NCBI GenBank assembly: GCA_049115735.1
Contig: JAGDZP010000004.1
Location: 248,001-312,000 of the forward strand
Source: CAXBNB01 sp049115735
Lineage (GTDB): Bacteria > Bacteroidota > Bacteroidia > Cytophagales > Cyclobacteriaceae
DNA length: 64,000 nt
Reading direction: 5' to 3'
The notes under the pieces: model-generated
The model's database searches: none
Told to the model about the DNA's origin: nothing
What the model saw: only the letters and a program-made list of their open reading frames with translations
Program-made: the position numbers and the translations under genes
Part shown: positions 1 through 8,257 of the stretch, piece after piece
Position numbering within the stretch: the first letter of the stretch is position 1
Layout: each line of letters opens with the position of its first letter

Positions 1-338
1 AGGGCTTCTTGCTCCTCTTCTCTGTATAGTTTGGTCAGTGAACCTTCGATGGGTGTATCGATATAAAATTCAAAAGGATTGAATTTTCCGATTTTCAATT
101 TCAGCCTTACATCTATCAGTAGTTCATCCAAGAGATCATTAAACCAGGCCTGGTGATAAATATTATTTTCCAAACCAGCCCTTTCTGCGAACCCAGACGG
201 CTTTGGACTGACTTGGATATCAATCACTTCTAAGTCGTAATATGGCCTGGGTGCTGGTGTAAATCTTAAATAATGAGGCTCAAGGAATACTTTTTCTTCA
301 AATATATATCTGGTGGAATGCTCTATACTCAATATCAT
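1..338 (-). CDS. Transglutaminase-like protein, N-terminal part (cut by window edge)
   Basis: An open frame starts with ATG at 338 and runs off the window at base 1, so only about 112 residues are visible. The visible part (IEHSTRYIFEE, FLEPHYLRFTPAPRPYYD, later YHQAWFND) matches the N-terminal beta domain of bacterial transglutaminase-like proteins. The Cys-His-Asp catalytic domain would lie outside the window. The start overlaps the Anbu stop codon (ATGA), so it is translationally coupled as the last visible gene of the Anbu operon. Transglutaminase-like proteases are regular partners of Anbu, alpha-E and ATP-grasp genes, which supports the call. The start is well defined by the overlap. 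Confidence 0.8.
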   Translation of the reverse strand, partial: MILSIEHSTRYIFEEKVFLEPHYLRFTPAPRPYYDLEVIDIQVSPKPSGFAERAGLENNIYHQAWFNDLLDELLIDVRLKLKIGKFNPFEFYIDTPIEGSLTKLYREEEQEA

Positions 339-1072
339 TCGACCAAATCTATTTCCTCAACGAATGATTTTCCTAAAATCTGGGCTGGTATATTCTCGAT
401 GGCGTCTCGTAACCTGGAATTCCAATAGTCAGACAAATGGCCAAGGTCTTTTTCGGTATATCGATGCTCAACCAAGGTATATGAGTTGTTTTTTAGTGTA
501 ATCGTATCAACTGGGTAATCCACATCATTTGCCGAAAGGCGGGTAGCATCAAATGATAGAAATGCGCACTTCATTCCAAATTCCATAGAACAATCAATGT
601 TGAATGATCTTTTAATGACCGGATTTCCATAACCCGTATTACCGATGATCACATAAGGAGTGCTTTCACCGATCTCTATCCAATTCCCCTGTGGATAAAG
701 CAAATATATCTTCGGCTCTTTGTCTTGTTCCAATTGTCCTCCGACAATGGCAAATAGATTGAATGAAAGGCCAGACTCTTCTAAGGCCTCCTTATCTTCT
801 TTTGCAACGCGCTTTACTTGCTCTGCAAAAGCATTGACAGCCTTATACAGTTTGTTAAAATCATCATCACTTTCCTCGATCACCTCATTGAAATAGGTGA
901 TGGCCTTATCACGTACAGATCGCAGACCGGAGGTCATTATGAAGAAAGAGTGGTTCTCTTTTTTAACCGAAAAAATCTTTTTTGCTGAAGTCGTATCAGT
1001 CCCGGTGGTAATTCGAGTATCAGCAAATCCAATGATTCCTTCCCTCGTTTTCAATCCCAAACAATATGTCAT
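335..1072 (-). CDS. Anbu: proteasome-type (HslV-like) N-terminal nucleophile peptidase
   Basis: A 245-residue protein of the Anbu (ancestral beta subunit) family. After Met removal the N-terminal Thr1 would be the nucleophile. Asp17 (GFADTR) and Lys30/31 (SAKKIF) fit the T1-D17-K33 geometry of the proteasome fold. It carries no signal peptide and should assemble in the cytoplasm. Its start ATG shares one base with the alpha-E stop (TAATG) and its stop overlaps the transglutaminase start (ATGA), so the genes are coupled. The family's natural substrates are not settled. The operon partners suggest a role tied to a peptide-like product or to modification of a protein. The family call is secure; the role is inferred. 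Confidence 0.9.
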   Translation of the reverse strand: MTYCLGLKTREGIIGFADTRITTGTDTTSAKKIFSVKKENHSFFIMTSGLRSVRDKAITYFNEVIEESDDDFNKLYKAVNAFAEQVKRVAKEDKEALEESGLSFNLFAIVGGQLEQDKEPKIYLLYPQGNWIEIGESTPYVIIGNTGYGNPVIKRSFNIDCSMEFGMKCAFLSFDATRLSANDVDYPVDTITLKNNSYTLVEHRYTEKDLGHLSDYWNSRLRDAIENIPAQILGKSFVEEIDLVE

Positions 1073-2049
1073 TACTGCTCTATTTGTTGATCGATAAAAT
1101 TAGGTTTTATTTTGAAAAATTTGTCATAAACTGCATCCGAAATTTTAATCAACTTCAACTGTATATCATCAATATACTCATGCAGTCCAAAAGAAACAAT
1201 TTCGGAAACTTCAGCATATTGAATGTCTGACACAAGGGCCCCTAGTTCCTTCTCAGCTAAGTTGGAATATCCATCATCAATTGTGCCTGACACCACCCTG
1301 AGGCATTTCTGGGCCTCTTTGAGGCAAAACAAAATACTCCTTGGAAAGTACTTGTTGAGTGTCATAAACTCAACTACGCCTGAAATTTCGATATTTCCAT
1401 ATTCTCTGCAATAAAGCTCAAAACCACTAACCGATTTTAGCAATGCTGTCCAATGAAGAAAATCCACTGCGGAACCTACATCATCTGCCGAAGGCAAAAG
1501 CATGTGGTACTTTACATCCAAGATCCTGGAAGTCTTATCGGCACGTTCTATGTATTGTCCAAATTTTGCAAAATACCAACCTTGCTTCCTGCTCAGGGTA
1601 TCGTCTGATATGCCATAAAGTAATTGGATATCATACTTTACTTTTTTGAAAAACTCACTAGGATCTTCATTTTTCCATATCCTTTTCTTCTGGCCTTTTA
1701 GAACATAATAGTAAGACTCGTTCAATTTTTCCCAGGTCTCCCGATTGAGAGATCCTCTCACTGTCCTGGCGATTTCTCTTGCTTTTTTTGTGCTGCTAAT
1801 TATCGAGTTTGGGTTATCTTCATCAAAAGCCAGAAAAAAAATGGCATTTGTCCGGTCAAAATCGGAGTACTTAGAATTGTAATCGTCCAGATCACCTGTA
1901 GCGGCAATCAGCGGCATCCACTGCTCCTGCATATCAGGCGGCAGGTCGAGCAAGAGGTTAAAATTCACATCTATGAACCTGGCATAGTTTTCCACCCGCT
2001 CCAGGTACCTTCCCATCCAATACAATGAATCCGCTACTGTACTTAACAT
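1072..2049 (-). CDS. Alpha-E domain protein (DUF403 family)
   Basis: A 325-residue, mainly helical protein opening with MLSTVADSLYWMGRYLERVENYARF, the hallmark start of alpha-E (DUF403) proteins. Its length is typical for the family. Alpha-E proteins occur with circularly permuted ATP-grasp enzymes, transglutaminases and Anbu peptidases and are thought to take part in making or handling a peptide or amide-linked product; the exact reaction is unknown. Fifteen bases separate it from the ATP-grasp gene upstream, and it overlaps Anbu downstream by one base. No signal peptide or membrane segment is evident. Confidence 0.88.
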   Translation of the reverse strand: MLSTVADSLYWMGRYLERVENYARFIDVNFNLLLDLPPDMQEQWMPLIAATGDLDDYNSKYSDFDRTNAIFFLAFDEDNPNSIISSTKKAREIARTVRGSLNRETWEKLNESYYYVLKGQKKRIWKNEDPSEFFKKVKYDIQLLYGISDDTLSRKQGWYFAKFGQYIERADKTSRILDVKYHMLLPSADDVGSAVDFLHWTALLKSVSGFELYCREYGNIEISGVVEFMTLNKYFPRSILFCLKEAQKCLRVVSGTIDDGYSNLAEKELGALVSDIQYAEVSEIVSFGLHEYIDDIQLKLIKISDAVYDKFFKIKPNFIDQQIEQ

Positions 2050-2064
2050 AAGACTGCAATTTTT

Positions 2065-3492
2065 TTATTTATACAAAACCCAGGTATCCTTACTACCACC
2101 ACCTTGTGATGAATTCACGACTAACGAACCTTTCTTGAGTGCTACCCGTGTCAAGGCACCCGGAATCACTTCTATATTCTTTCCATAGAGTACATAGGGT
2201 CTCAAATCCACGTGCCTGCCGTCTATCTTCGATTTAGTGACCGTCGGTACTGTGGAGAGTGACAGTGTCGGTTGAGCTATGTAGTTGTTTGGGTTGTCAG
2301 CGACTAACTTTCTAAACTTTTTGTGCTCAGTCTTGCTGGCCTTTGGCCCGATCAACATGCCATAGCCGCCAGCGGCATTCGTCTCTTTTACTACCAGGTT
2401 TTCTATATTCTCCAATACGTATTTCTTGTCCTTCTCTTCCCTGCACAAGTAAGTCGGAACATTGTCGATAATCGGATCCTGCTCCAGGTAATATTTGATT
2501 ATTCTGGGCACATAGGCATAGACCGCTTTGTCATCAGCTACTCCTGTGCCAGGTGCATTGGCAAGGGCAACATTGCCTTTTTTGAATGCCCTAAATAACC
2601 CGGGAGTACCGAGCAAGGAATCTTTTCTGAATGATAACGGATCCATAAATTTGTCATCAATCCTCCGATAGATCACGTCCACTTGCTTTAGCCCTCTTGT
2701 AGTTTGCATATATACAAAATCATTCTCCACTATCAGGTCCTGGCCTGTTACCAGTGCCACTCCCATTTCATTGGCAAGGTATGAATGTTCGAAATATGCC
2801 GAGTTGAATATCCCAGGGGTCAACACCACAACCGTGGGCTTGGGTTTGTCCGACATGTGCTTCAGCATTTGGAGCAATTTGGTAGGATAATCAGACACAG
2901 GCCGCACACCCATGGAGGTGAGCAATTGTGGAAAAGTCCGCTTAATTATCTCGCGGTTTTCAATCATATAAGAGACCCCCGAAGGACATCTAAGGTTATC
3001 TTCCAACACATAAAATTCTCCTTCCTTATCTCTCACCAGGTCCGTACCGGTAATGTGACACCATCGGTTCTTCGGAGGAGAAATTCCCTTACAAGGATCG
3101 AGATAGTCCTGACTCGAAATTATAAGCTCTTTTGGGACGATTTTATCTTTTAGGATTTTCTGGTCATTGTAAATGTCTTGGAGAAACAAATCAAGGGCAG
3201 TGATTCTTTGTGCCAAACCCTGCTCAATCTTCCTCCAACTAGTTCCATCTATCACCCTAGGAATAATGTCAAGGTGTAATATTTTTTCCTGGCCTTTTTT
3301 GTCATGATAAACATTGAAGGTCATCCCTATAGACAACTGGGCCTTGTCAGTCGAATGCTGAAGTTGGGATAATTTTCTACTAGAGATACTTTCTATTTTC
3401 TCCTTGAATAGGGAATAATGAGAACGGCAAATGTCATTTGCTTCGAACATCTCATCATAGATTTCATCAGTAATATATGGTTGAAATTTCAT
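2065..3492 (-). CDS. Circularly permuted ATP-grasp protein
   Basis: A 475-residue protein of the circularly permuted ATP-grasp family (DUF404/DUF407 type). Diagnostic stretches include DLVRDKEGEFYVLEDNLRCPSG around residue 150, VIYRRIDDKFMDPLSFR around 275, LANAPGTGVADDKAVYAYVP around 310 and VVKETNAAGGYGMLIGP around 370. It probably forms an amide bond using ATP, as ATP-grasp ligases do; the substrates are unknown. It is the first gene of a four-gene minus-strand operon with alpha-E, Anbu and transglutaminase. The start at MKFQPYITDEIYDEMF fits the family. Confidence 0.9.
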   Translation of the reverse strand: MKFQPYITDEIYDEMFEANDICRSHYSLFKEKIESISSRKLSQLQHSTDKAQLSIGMTFNVYHDKKGQEKILHLDIIPRVIDGTSWRKIEQGLAQRITALDLFLQDIYNDQKILKDKIVPKELIISSQDYLDPCKGISPPKNRWCHITGTDLVRDKEGEFYVLEDNLRCPSGVSYMIENREIIKRTFPQLLTSMGVRPVSDYPTKLLQMLKHMSDKPKPTVVVLTPGIFNSAYFEHSYLANEMGVALVTGQDLIVENDFVYMQTTRGLKQVDVIYRRIDDKFMDPLSFRKDSLLGTPGLFRAFKKGNVALANAPGTGVADDKAVYAYVPRIIKYYLEQDPIIDNVPTYLCREEKDKKYVLENIENLVVKETNAAGGYGMLIGPKASKTEHKKFRKLVADNPNNYIAQPTLSLSTVPTVTKSKIDGRHVDLRPYVLYGKNIEVIPGALTRVALKKGSLVVNSSQGGGSKDTWVLYK

Positions 3493-3681
3493 AAATAAAG
3501 AAATTATAATTTTATGAATGAAATTCGAGAATACTGTGTGGGATTGTTAGCAGAATCCGAATATATTATTCAATATATATAAAATTCCACTCATTGATAA
3601 AAATATCATAATTACATTTTCATCAAAACACTCGATTTCAGGAGCTTGCAAGTTAGCAAATAGACAGGGGAATCTCAATGA

Positions 3682-3722
3682 AAAGGCCCTGATTCTCATC
3701 AAGAAAACCAGGGCCTTTACCC
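3682..3722 (-). terminator. Rho-independent terminator of the DUF4301 gene
   Basis: A perfect 10-bp stem, AAAGGCCCTG (3682-3691) pairing with CAGGGCCTTT (3709-3718), encloses a 17-nt loop. On the minus strand it lies about 18 nt after the DUF4301 stop and is followed by a short T run. The rest of 3493-3681 is AT-rich and is presumably the promoter region of the Anbu operon; I could not assign a clear -7/-33 pair there. Confidence 0.8.
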
Positions 3723-3735
3723 ATGAGTTTACAAT

Positions 3736-5250
3736 CTACTGATGAGCTGGTTTCAACAAATCATTCACCGACTTCACAGGGTTGAACGTTTCTAATGGCA
3801 CTTCTACCATTACCGAATTCCAATCAGACATAGAGCCATTCCAAAGGCCTGGGAGTTCCTGGGCTTTGAGCTCTCGCCCACTCTTCGACTTAATGGCAAT
3901 AAAGCCAGTCTCCGGATCACGATGACTCATCAAATCGTACTTTTTACCATTTCTATCTTTTGTACCACATGCGATATCTGTTGGATTGAAGTGAGTAGAG
4001 TTTTTTAGCATTTCAGCCTGCTGCGCATCATCTAAATTAATCTGTGCTGTCTCTCCGATTTGAATGGCTTCAGTGCCATCCTTATCAAATACCCAAAACG
4101 GCCCTCCACCTGGTTCGCCGGTATTCTTTACAATACCTACCACTCGGATTGGTCGATCCAGCTTCGACAACAAGTATTTGGTTTTCTCTTCGCTTGATTG
4201 GGAGAAATAGCTTGGAGGAATATTCAAATTTATTTTTCTTGATAGGAAATTCTCTGCCTCTGCAACAGATTCCTCATCAGGGTTAGTTGTCAACTTTTCA
4301 GTTAGAGCAAATGCTTCTTCCTGTAGCTCGATCAATACCCCGCCAATTACCTTTTTATAGACAATAGTTGGTTCTTTGAGTTTGTCCGGAACCACGTTAT
4401 CTATATTCTTAATAAATATCAGGTCCCCATCAAGATCATCGAGATTGGACAGCAAAGCACCATGGCCAGCTGGTCTAAAGAGGATTTTCCCATCTTCGAC
4501 AAATGGCTTATTGTCCATATCAACTGCTATGGTATCGGTAGATTTTTTTTGTTGAGAAAAAGACACATCAAAGCTAGCTCCAGCAGATGATTCAAAAGTA
4601 CCTTTTATTTCACCAACATGTTTTTCAAATTTTTCCTGGTGCTCAGGTGATACGGTAAAGTGTAAATTCACCGTATTGCCTGCACTCACCGCATAGGCTG
4701 CTCCTTCAGAAAAGTGCTCTTCAACAGGAGTACGAGAATTCTCTTCATAGGCGTGAAACTGCAACAGGCCTTTGGGCAGGCTGCCATAGTCCATACCATC
4801 AGCAGATAGTAGCTCCTCCACAATAACTGCATAATTTTTGGTCGCTAGCGCTTCCTCGACATCTACGCCTTTGGACTCTAAACCATTCGCAAGTTGTGCG
4901 TAGAACGCAAAGTCTTTCAGTCCTTCTATGAAAGTTTGAATGGCCTTGTTTCCATCGAAATTATTATCATCCAAAAATGCAAACAACTCCTTAAACATAC
5001 GGCTGGCGGCACCAGATGCCGGAACGAATTTTATGACCTTCTTTGTTTTCGATTTTTCAATATACAGCTCCACATACTGCTTCACTTCATTTTCACTAAA
5101 CCTTAGAATACCATCTCCGATTGAGGCAGCTCTCTGCACATCCAGGTGTGGAAATCCATTGATAAAATTTTGTATTTGTTGTTCTACCTGGGCTACATCA
5201 GACCCTCTTTCAACAATTTGTTTTCTTTCTTGTTCGTTCAGCATTCCCAT
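3736..5250 (-). CDS. DUF4301 family protein
   Basis: A 504-residue cytoplasmic protein of the DUF4301 family, which is largely confined to Bacteroidota. The N-terminal third carries KFVPASGAASRMFKEL near residue 75, resembling the nucleotide-binding loop of sugar-nucleotidyltransferases. Further conserved stretches are LLQFHAYEENSRTPVEEH, FRPAGHGALLSNLDDLDGD and the C-terminal GLWNGSMSDWNSVMVEVPLETFNPVKSVNDLLKP. The family has no settled function; a nucleotidyltransferase-like role is inference. It is probably monocistronic, with its own terminator downstream and about 95 bp to the glycogen synthase gene upstream. An alternative start two codons downstream (MLNEQERK) is possible. Confidence 0.85.
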   Translation of the reverse strand: MGMLNEQERKQIVERGSDVAQVEQQIQNFINGFPHLDVQRAASIGDGILRFSENEVKQYVELYIEKSKTKKVIKFVPASGAASRMFKELFAFLDDNNFDGNKAIQTFIEGLKDFAFYAQLANGLESKGVDVEEALATKNYAVIVEELLSADGMDYGSLPKGLLQFHAYEENSRTPVEEHFSEGAAYAVSAGNTVNLHFTVSPEHQEKFEKHVGEIKGTFESSAGASFDVSFSQQKKSTDTIAVDMDNKPFVEDGKILFRPAGHGALLSNLDDLDGDLIFIKNIDNVVPDKLKEPTIVYKKVIGGVLIELQEEAFALTEKLTTNPDEESVAEAENFLSRKINLNIPPSYFSQSSEEKTKYLLSKLDRPIRVVGIVKNTGEPGGGPFWVFDKDGTEAIQIGETAQINLDDAQQAEMLKNSTHFNPTDIACGTKDRNGKKYDLMSHRDPETGFIAIKSKSGRELKAQELPGLWNGSMSDWNSVMVEVPLETFNPVKSVNDLLKPAHQ

Positions 5251-5345
5251 TAATTCGTTCTTGGTTCGTTATATTTTTTCGGAGTGCAAATTTTGCTCAT
5301 TTTGAGTTATCATCCACACATAAGGGGTTAAGAAAAAGAAAATTT

Positions 5346-7181
5346 TCAATTGCCTTGGGGCACTAGGTCTTCAGAAGCCATTTTGTAGGCCTTAGCATAC
5401 TCCGAGTACAGATTATTCCAGTCGAAAAATTCCGACAAGTCCTCCGACAAGTTGCGCATATTTATCCTGTCTTTTCGTGAGGTATTTACCACATCAAACA
5501 GAATATCTGCAAGATTATTTGCCGATGTATCAAAGTCCTTGTTTGACCGCTCAACCACATACATACCATGATCTTCATCACCAGCCGGGACATTTTTGAT
5601 GTAGTCGCCAAAGCCTGACAAATCAGAGGTGACAGCTGGCACGCCACTTGCCAGGCATTCGACAGGCGTATATCCCCATGGTTCGTAATAGCTGGGGAAA
5701 ACCCCTAGATGACATCCTCGAACAAATTCACTATAGTCCATACCAAATAGTGGATTTGTAGCAGAAATGAAGTCGGGATGGTACACAAACTTCACTCGAT
5801 CATCAGGCTTGTTTACCAAATCTGCGTTTCTCAGAAAATTTAACACCGGATCATTCGCATCATCCACAAGATTGTGCGTGACTACTGAAGGAAGGTTATT
5901 AGATTTCCAGGATTGTATTGTTCTTCTATATCTCAGTCGCCAGTAGTCATCCACCATTTCGTTAAGGGATGGAAGTCTGTGGTCTTCCTGATTGGTCGCT
6001 GCATAATCAAACAAGCGTTCTTTGACTTGAGCAAGGATTGAATCACAGTTGTGATCAATTTCTTCCATCACCGCTCTGGAGCTCAACACATGAGGACTGA
6101 TAGAATGCACAGGTTGCTTGGTAACAATGAACATCACCACCGTCATATCTGAGTTAGCCTCCTTCATCTTCCAATTGAGCCTGGCCAGAGCTTCAAGGGC
6201 CAGATCGTAACCCTTATTTCTGTATTCAAACCTACCTGATGTAAAAAAGAACAAAGTCTTATCCAATTCAAAAGAGTAACTCTGGAAGAAGTGACCCATC
6301 ACAAAATGCTGAATCTTCGTCTTATAGTGTTGGTGAATATTTTGTACTTCATGGAGAACACTAAATCGCTCAATATTCAATCCATTGGGCAGTATTTGAT
6401 CAGGTGCTCTACCCAACAAATGGATGCATTCTTTGCCTGTCACATCACTGACTGTCGTAAAGATATGACAGCCGTGAGCACAAGCCCGTTCCAACCGGAC
6501 TACTGAATCAATATTGAAGTTGCTTGCTTCATCCTCCCAATTTAAAAATGGTAGGTGATCATAGAAGAAAGGATCATTCATCGCCAGGTAGCGACCCAGC
6601 ATGGTGGCATGAGTCGTGAACACAGTCTTAACGGGGATTTGCTCCTTTCGCAAATCTGGAATGGCAGTACCAGCCATCCATTCATGAAAATGTGCCAAAA
6701 GTTTTACATCCTCATCCATGCACAGTCTTGCAAGCTCAGACATGAAAATCTTGACCATCTCACCGAAAGCCAACACCTGATCCAGAAGCGGATCATAATT
6801 CTTAAATTCTACATGATGGTTTTCGTGATAGAAATACTTAATATTCCCTAATTCGTTCATGATTGAATTGGGGTTGAACAAAACGGTTCTTGGCCTACCG
6901 GATACCAGCCATCTGCCATAATGTACATCCAATCCCCGTTCCCGAAGTTTATCTACAGCCTTGCTGATATTGGTATCGTCGCTTGGTGCTGGTTCGAAAT
7001 CAGAAGCGACATTGTGATGTATATATGGCCCTAAAAGCAAATAGTCATCTCCCCACTTATCAATCATTACAGGTACTTTCGACCTGATTACTGTATAAAT
7101 ACCACCAACTTGATTACATACTTCCCAAGCTACTTCCGTCAAGATAGTGGCTTCCTTTTTCTTCTTACTTTTCTTCGCCAT
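5346..7181 (-). CDS. Glycogen synthase, GT3 (eukaryote-like) family
   Basis: A 611-residue protein resembling fungal and animal glycogen synthase (GT3) rather than bacterial GlgA. N-terminal motif: EVAWEVCNQVGGIYTVIRSK. Others include HFHEWMAG, FFTSGRFEYRNKGYDLALEAL and the C-terminal EPWGYTPVECLASGVPAVTSD with the E-x7-E pair expected of a retaining glycosyltransferase. It should extend alpha-1,4-glucan chains from a sugar nucleotide in the cytoplasm. The lysine-rich start (MAKKSKKKKE) is typical of Bacteroidota homologues. It is separated from the other storage-glucan genes (13.4-18.6 kb) by the oxidoreductase cluster and lies on the opposite strand, so it is transcribed independently. Confidence 0.92.
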   Translation of the reverse strand: MAKKSKKKKEATILTEVAWEVCNQVGGIYTVIRSKVPVMIDKWGDDYLLLGPYIHHNVASDFEPAPSDDTNISKAVDKLRERGLDVHYGRWLVSGRPRTVLFNPNSIMNELGNIKYFYHENHHVEFKNYDPLLDQVLAFGEMVKIFMSELARLCMDEDVKLLAHFHEWMAGTAIPDLRKEQIPVKTVFTTHATMLGRYLAMNDPFFYDHLPFLNWEDEASNFNIDSVVRLERACAHGCHIFTTVSDVTGKECIHLLGRAPDQILPNGLNIERFSVLHEVQNIHQHYKTKIQHFVMGHFFQSYSFELDKTLFFFTSGRFEYRNKGYDLALEALARLNWKMKEANSDMTVVMFIVTKQPVHSISPHVLSSRAVMEEIDHNCDSILAQVKERLFDYAATNQEDHRLPSLNEMVDDYWRLRYRRTIQSWKSNNLPSVVTHNLVDDANDPVLNFLRNADLVNKPDDRVKFVYHPDFISATNPLFGMDYSEFVRGCHLGVFPSYYEPWGYTPVECLASGVPAVTSDLSGFGDYIKNVPAGDEDHGMYVVERSNKDFDTSANNLADILFDVVNTSRKDRINMRNLSEDLSEFFDWNNLYSEYAKAYKMASEDLVPQGN

Positions 7182-7521
7182 TTCACAAGTGATTTGATTG
7201 CTCTAATATAACCCGCAGTTCCGGTATGTACTCTATGCCTGGTCAACATTGTACCCATATCCTTCACAGCTAGAATTTAATAAATCTACACTTATTGATG
7301 AATAATCCATACCCGAATTATCAAAAGTTATTAGTTTTTATTAAAATTCATTTGGGATATTTGAGGACTGATCAACTGTCCGGTCTATATCAATAAAAGT
7401 CATTCGAAATCGAAAAGACATATATTCTTATCTAAAAAGAACTCGGATTAAACCAACAGCTGGCATGTCAATTGTTATGTTTGTGTCTTTATCAACTAGA
7501 CCAATTACAAAATTTCAAAAA
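7182..7521. other. Divergent intergenic region between glycogen synthase and DUF1080 gene
   Basis: About 340 bp without a credible gene, between divergently transcribed genes, so it must hold both promoters. It is AT-rich. I see no strong inverted repeat and no clear TAnnTTTG element that I would assign with confidence. Confidence 0.5.
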
Positions 7522-8253
7522 ATGAAGAAGTCAATTTTTATTTTAACAGCGGTGCTAATCACGTTCAACTGCTACTCTCAAGAAAACAAAATGCTACCAC
7601 AGGCCACTGAAGTTTGGGAGCCAGAACCAAGAGTGATACAAACAAGCGAACTAACAAGCCCCCCATCTGATGCCATTGTATTGTTTGATGGTTCGAATCT
7701 GGACGAGTGGGAATCTGACAAAGGCGGCTCAGCTAAGTGGGAATTAAAGGACAATGCCATGACCGTAAACGGAACAGGCGGCATTAAAACCAAAAGGTCT
7801 TTTGGTGATGTTCAATTACATATAGAATGGAGAACACCCTCCGTAGTAAAAGGTGAAGGCCAGGGACGTGGAAATAGTGGTGTTTTCTTACAATCTAAAT
7901 ATGAGGTTCAAGTATTGGACAACTACAACAACCGAACCTACTCTAATGGCCAGGCAGGTGGTATATATAAGCAAACTATGCCACTAGTGAATGCTTGCAA
8001 AGCACCAGGAGAATGGCAGGTATACGACATTATCTATAAAGCTCCTGTATTCAACAAAGATGGGATTAAAACTTCCTCAGCCTACATCACCGTTTTGCAT
8101 AATGGTGTGTTGATCCAAAATCATACTGAGATAAAAGGCACTACCCCTTACATTGGTTTGCCACAGAATCCTGCCCATGGAAAGCTTCCTCTTTCACTGC
8201 AAGATCATAACAACCCAGTAAGCTATAGGAACGTTTGGGTGCGGGAATTATAA
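7522..8253 (+). CDS. DUF1080 (3-keto-glycoside hydrolase-like) secreted protein
   Basis: A 243-residue exported protein of the DUF1080 family. The ATG at 7522 is preferred over an in-frame ATG at 7465 because it begins directly with a signal peptide (MKKSIFILTAVLITFNCYSQ). The family jelly roll follows: VLFDGSNLDEWES, GKGEGQGRGNSGVFLQ-type loop (seen as GEGQGRGNSGVFLQSKYEVQVLD), PLSLQDHNNPVSYRNVWVREL at the end. DUF1080 members have been shown to cleave 3-keto-glycosides made by sugar 3-dehydrogenases. It converges on a GMC oxidoreductase with only 4 bp between stop codons, consistent with a shared pathway. The substrate cannot be told from sequence. Confidence 0.85.
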   Translation: MKKSIFILTAVLITFNCYSQENKMLPQATEVWEPEPRVIQTSELTSPPSDAIVLFDGSNLDEWESDKGGSAKWELKDNAMTVNGTGGIKTKRSFGDVQLHIEWRTPSVVKGEGQGRGNSGVFLQSKYEVQVLDNYNNRTYSNGQAGGIYKQTMPLVNACKAPGEWQVYDIIYKAPVFNKDGIKTSSAYITVLHNGVLIQNHTEIKGTTPYIGLPQNPAHGKLPLSLQDHNNPVSYRNVWVREL

Positions 8254-8257
8254 ACCC

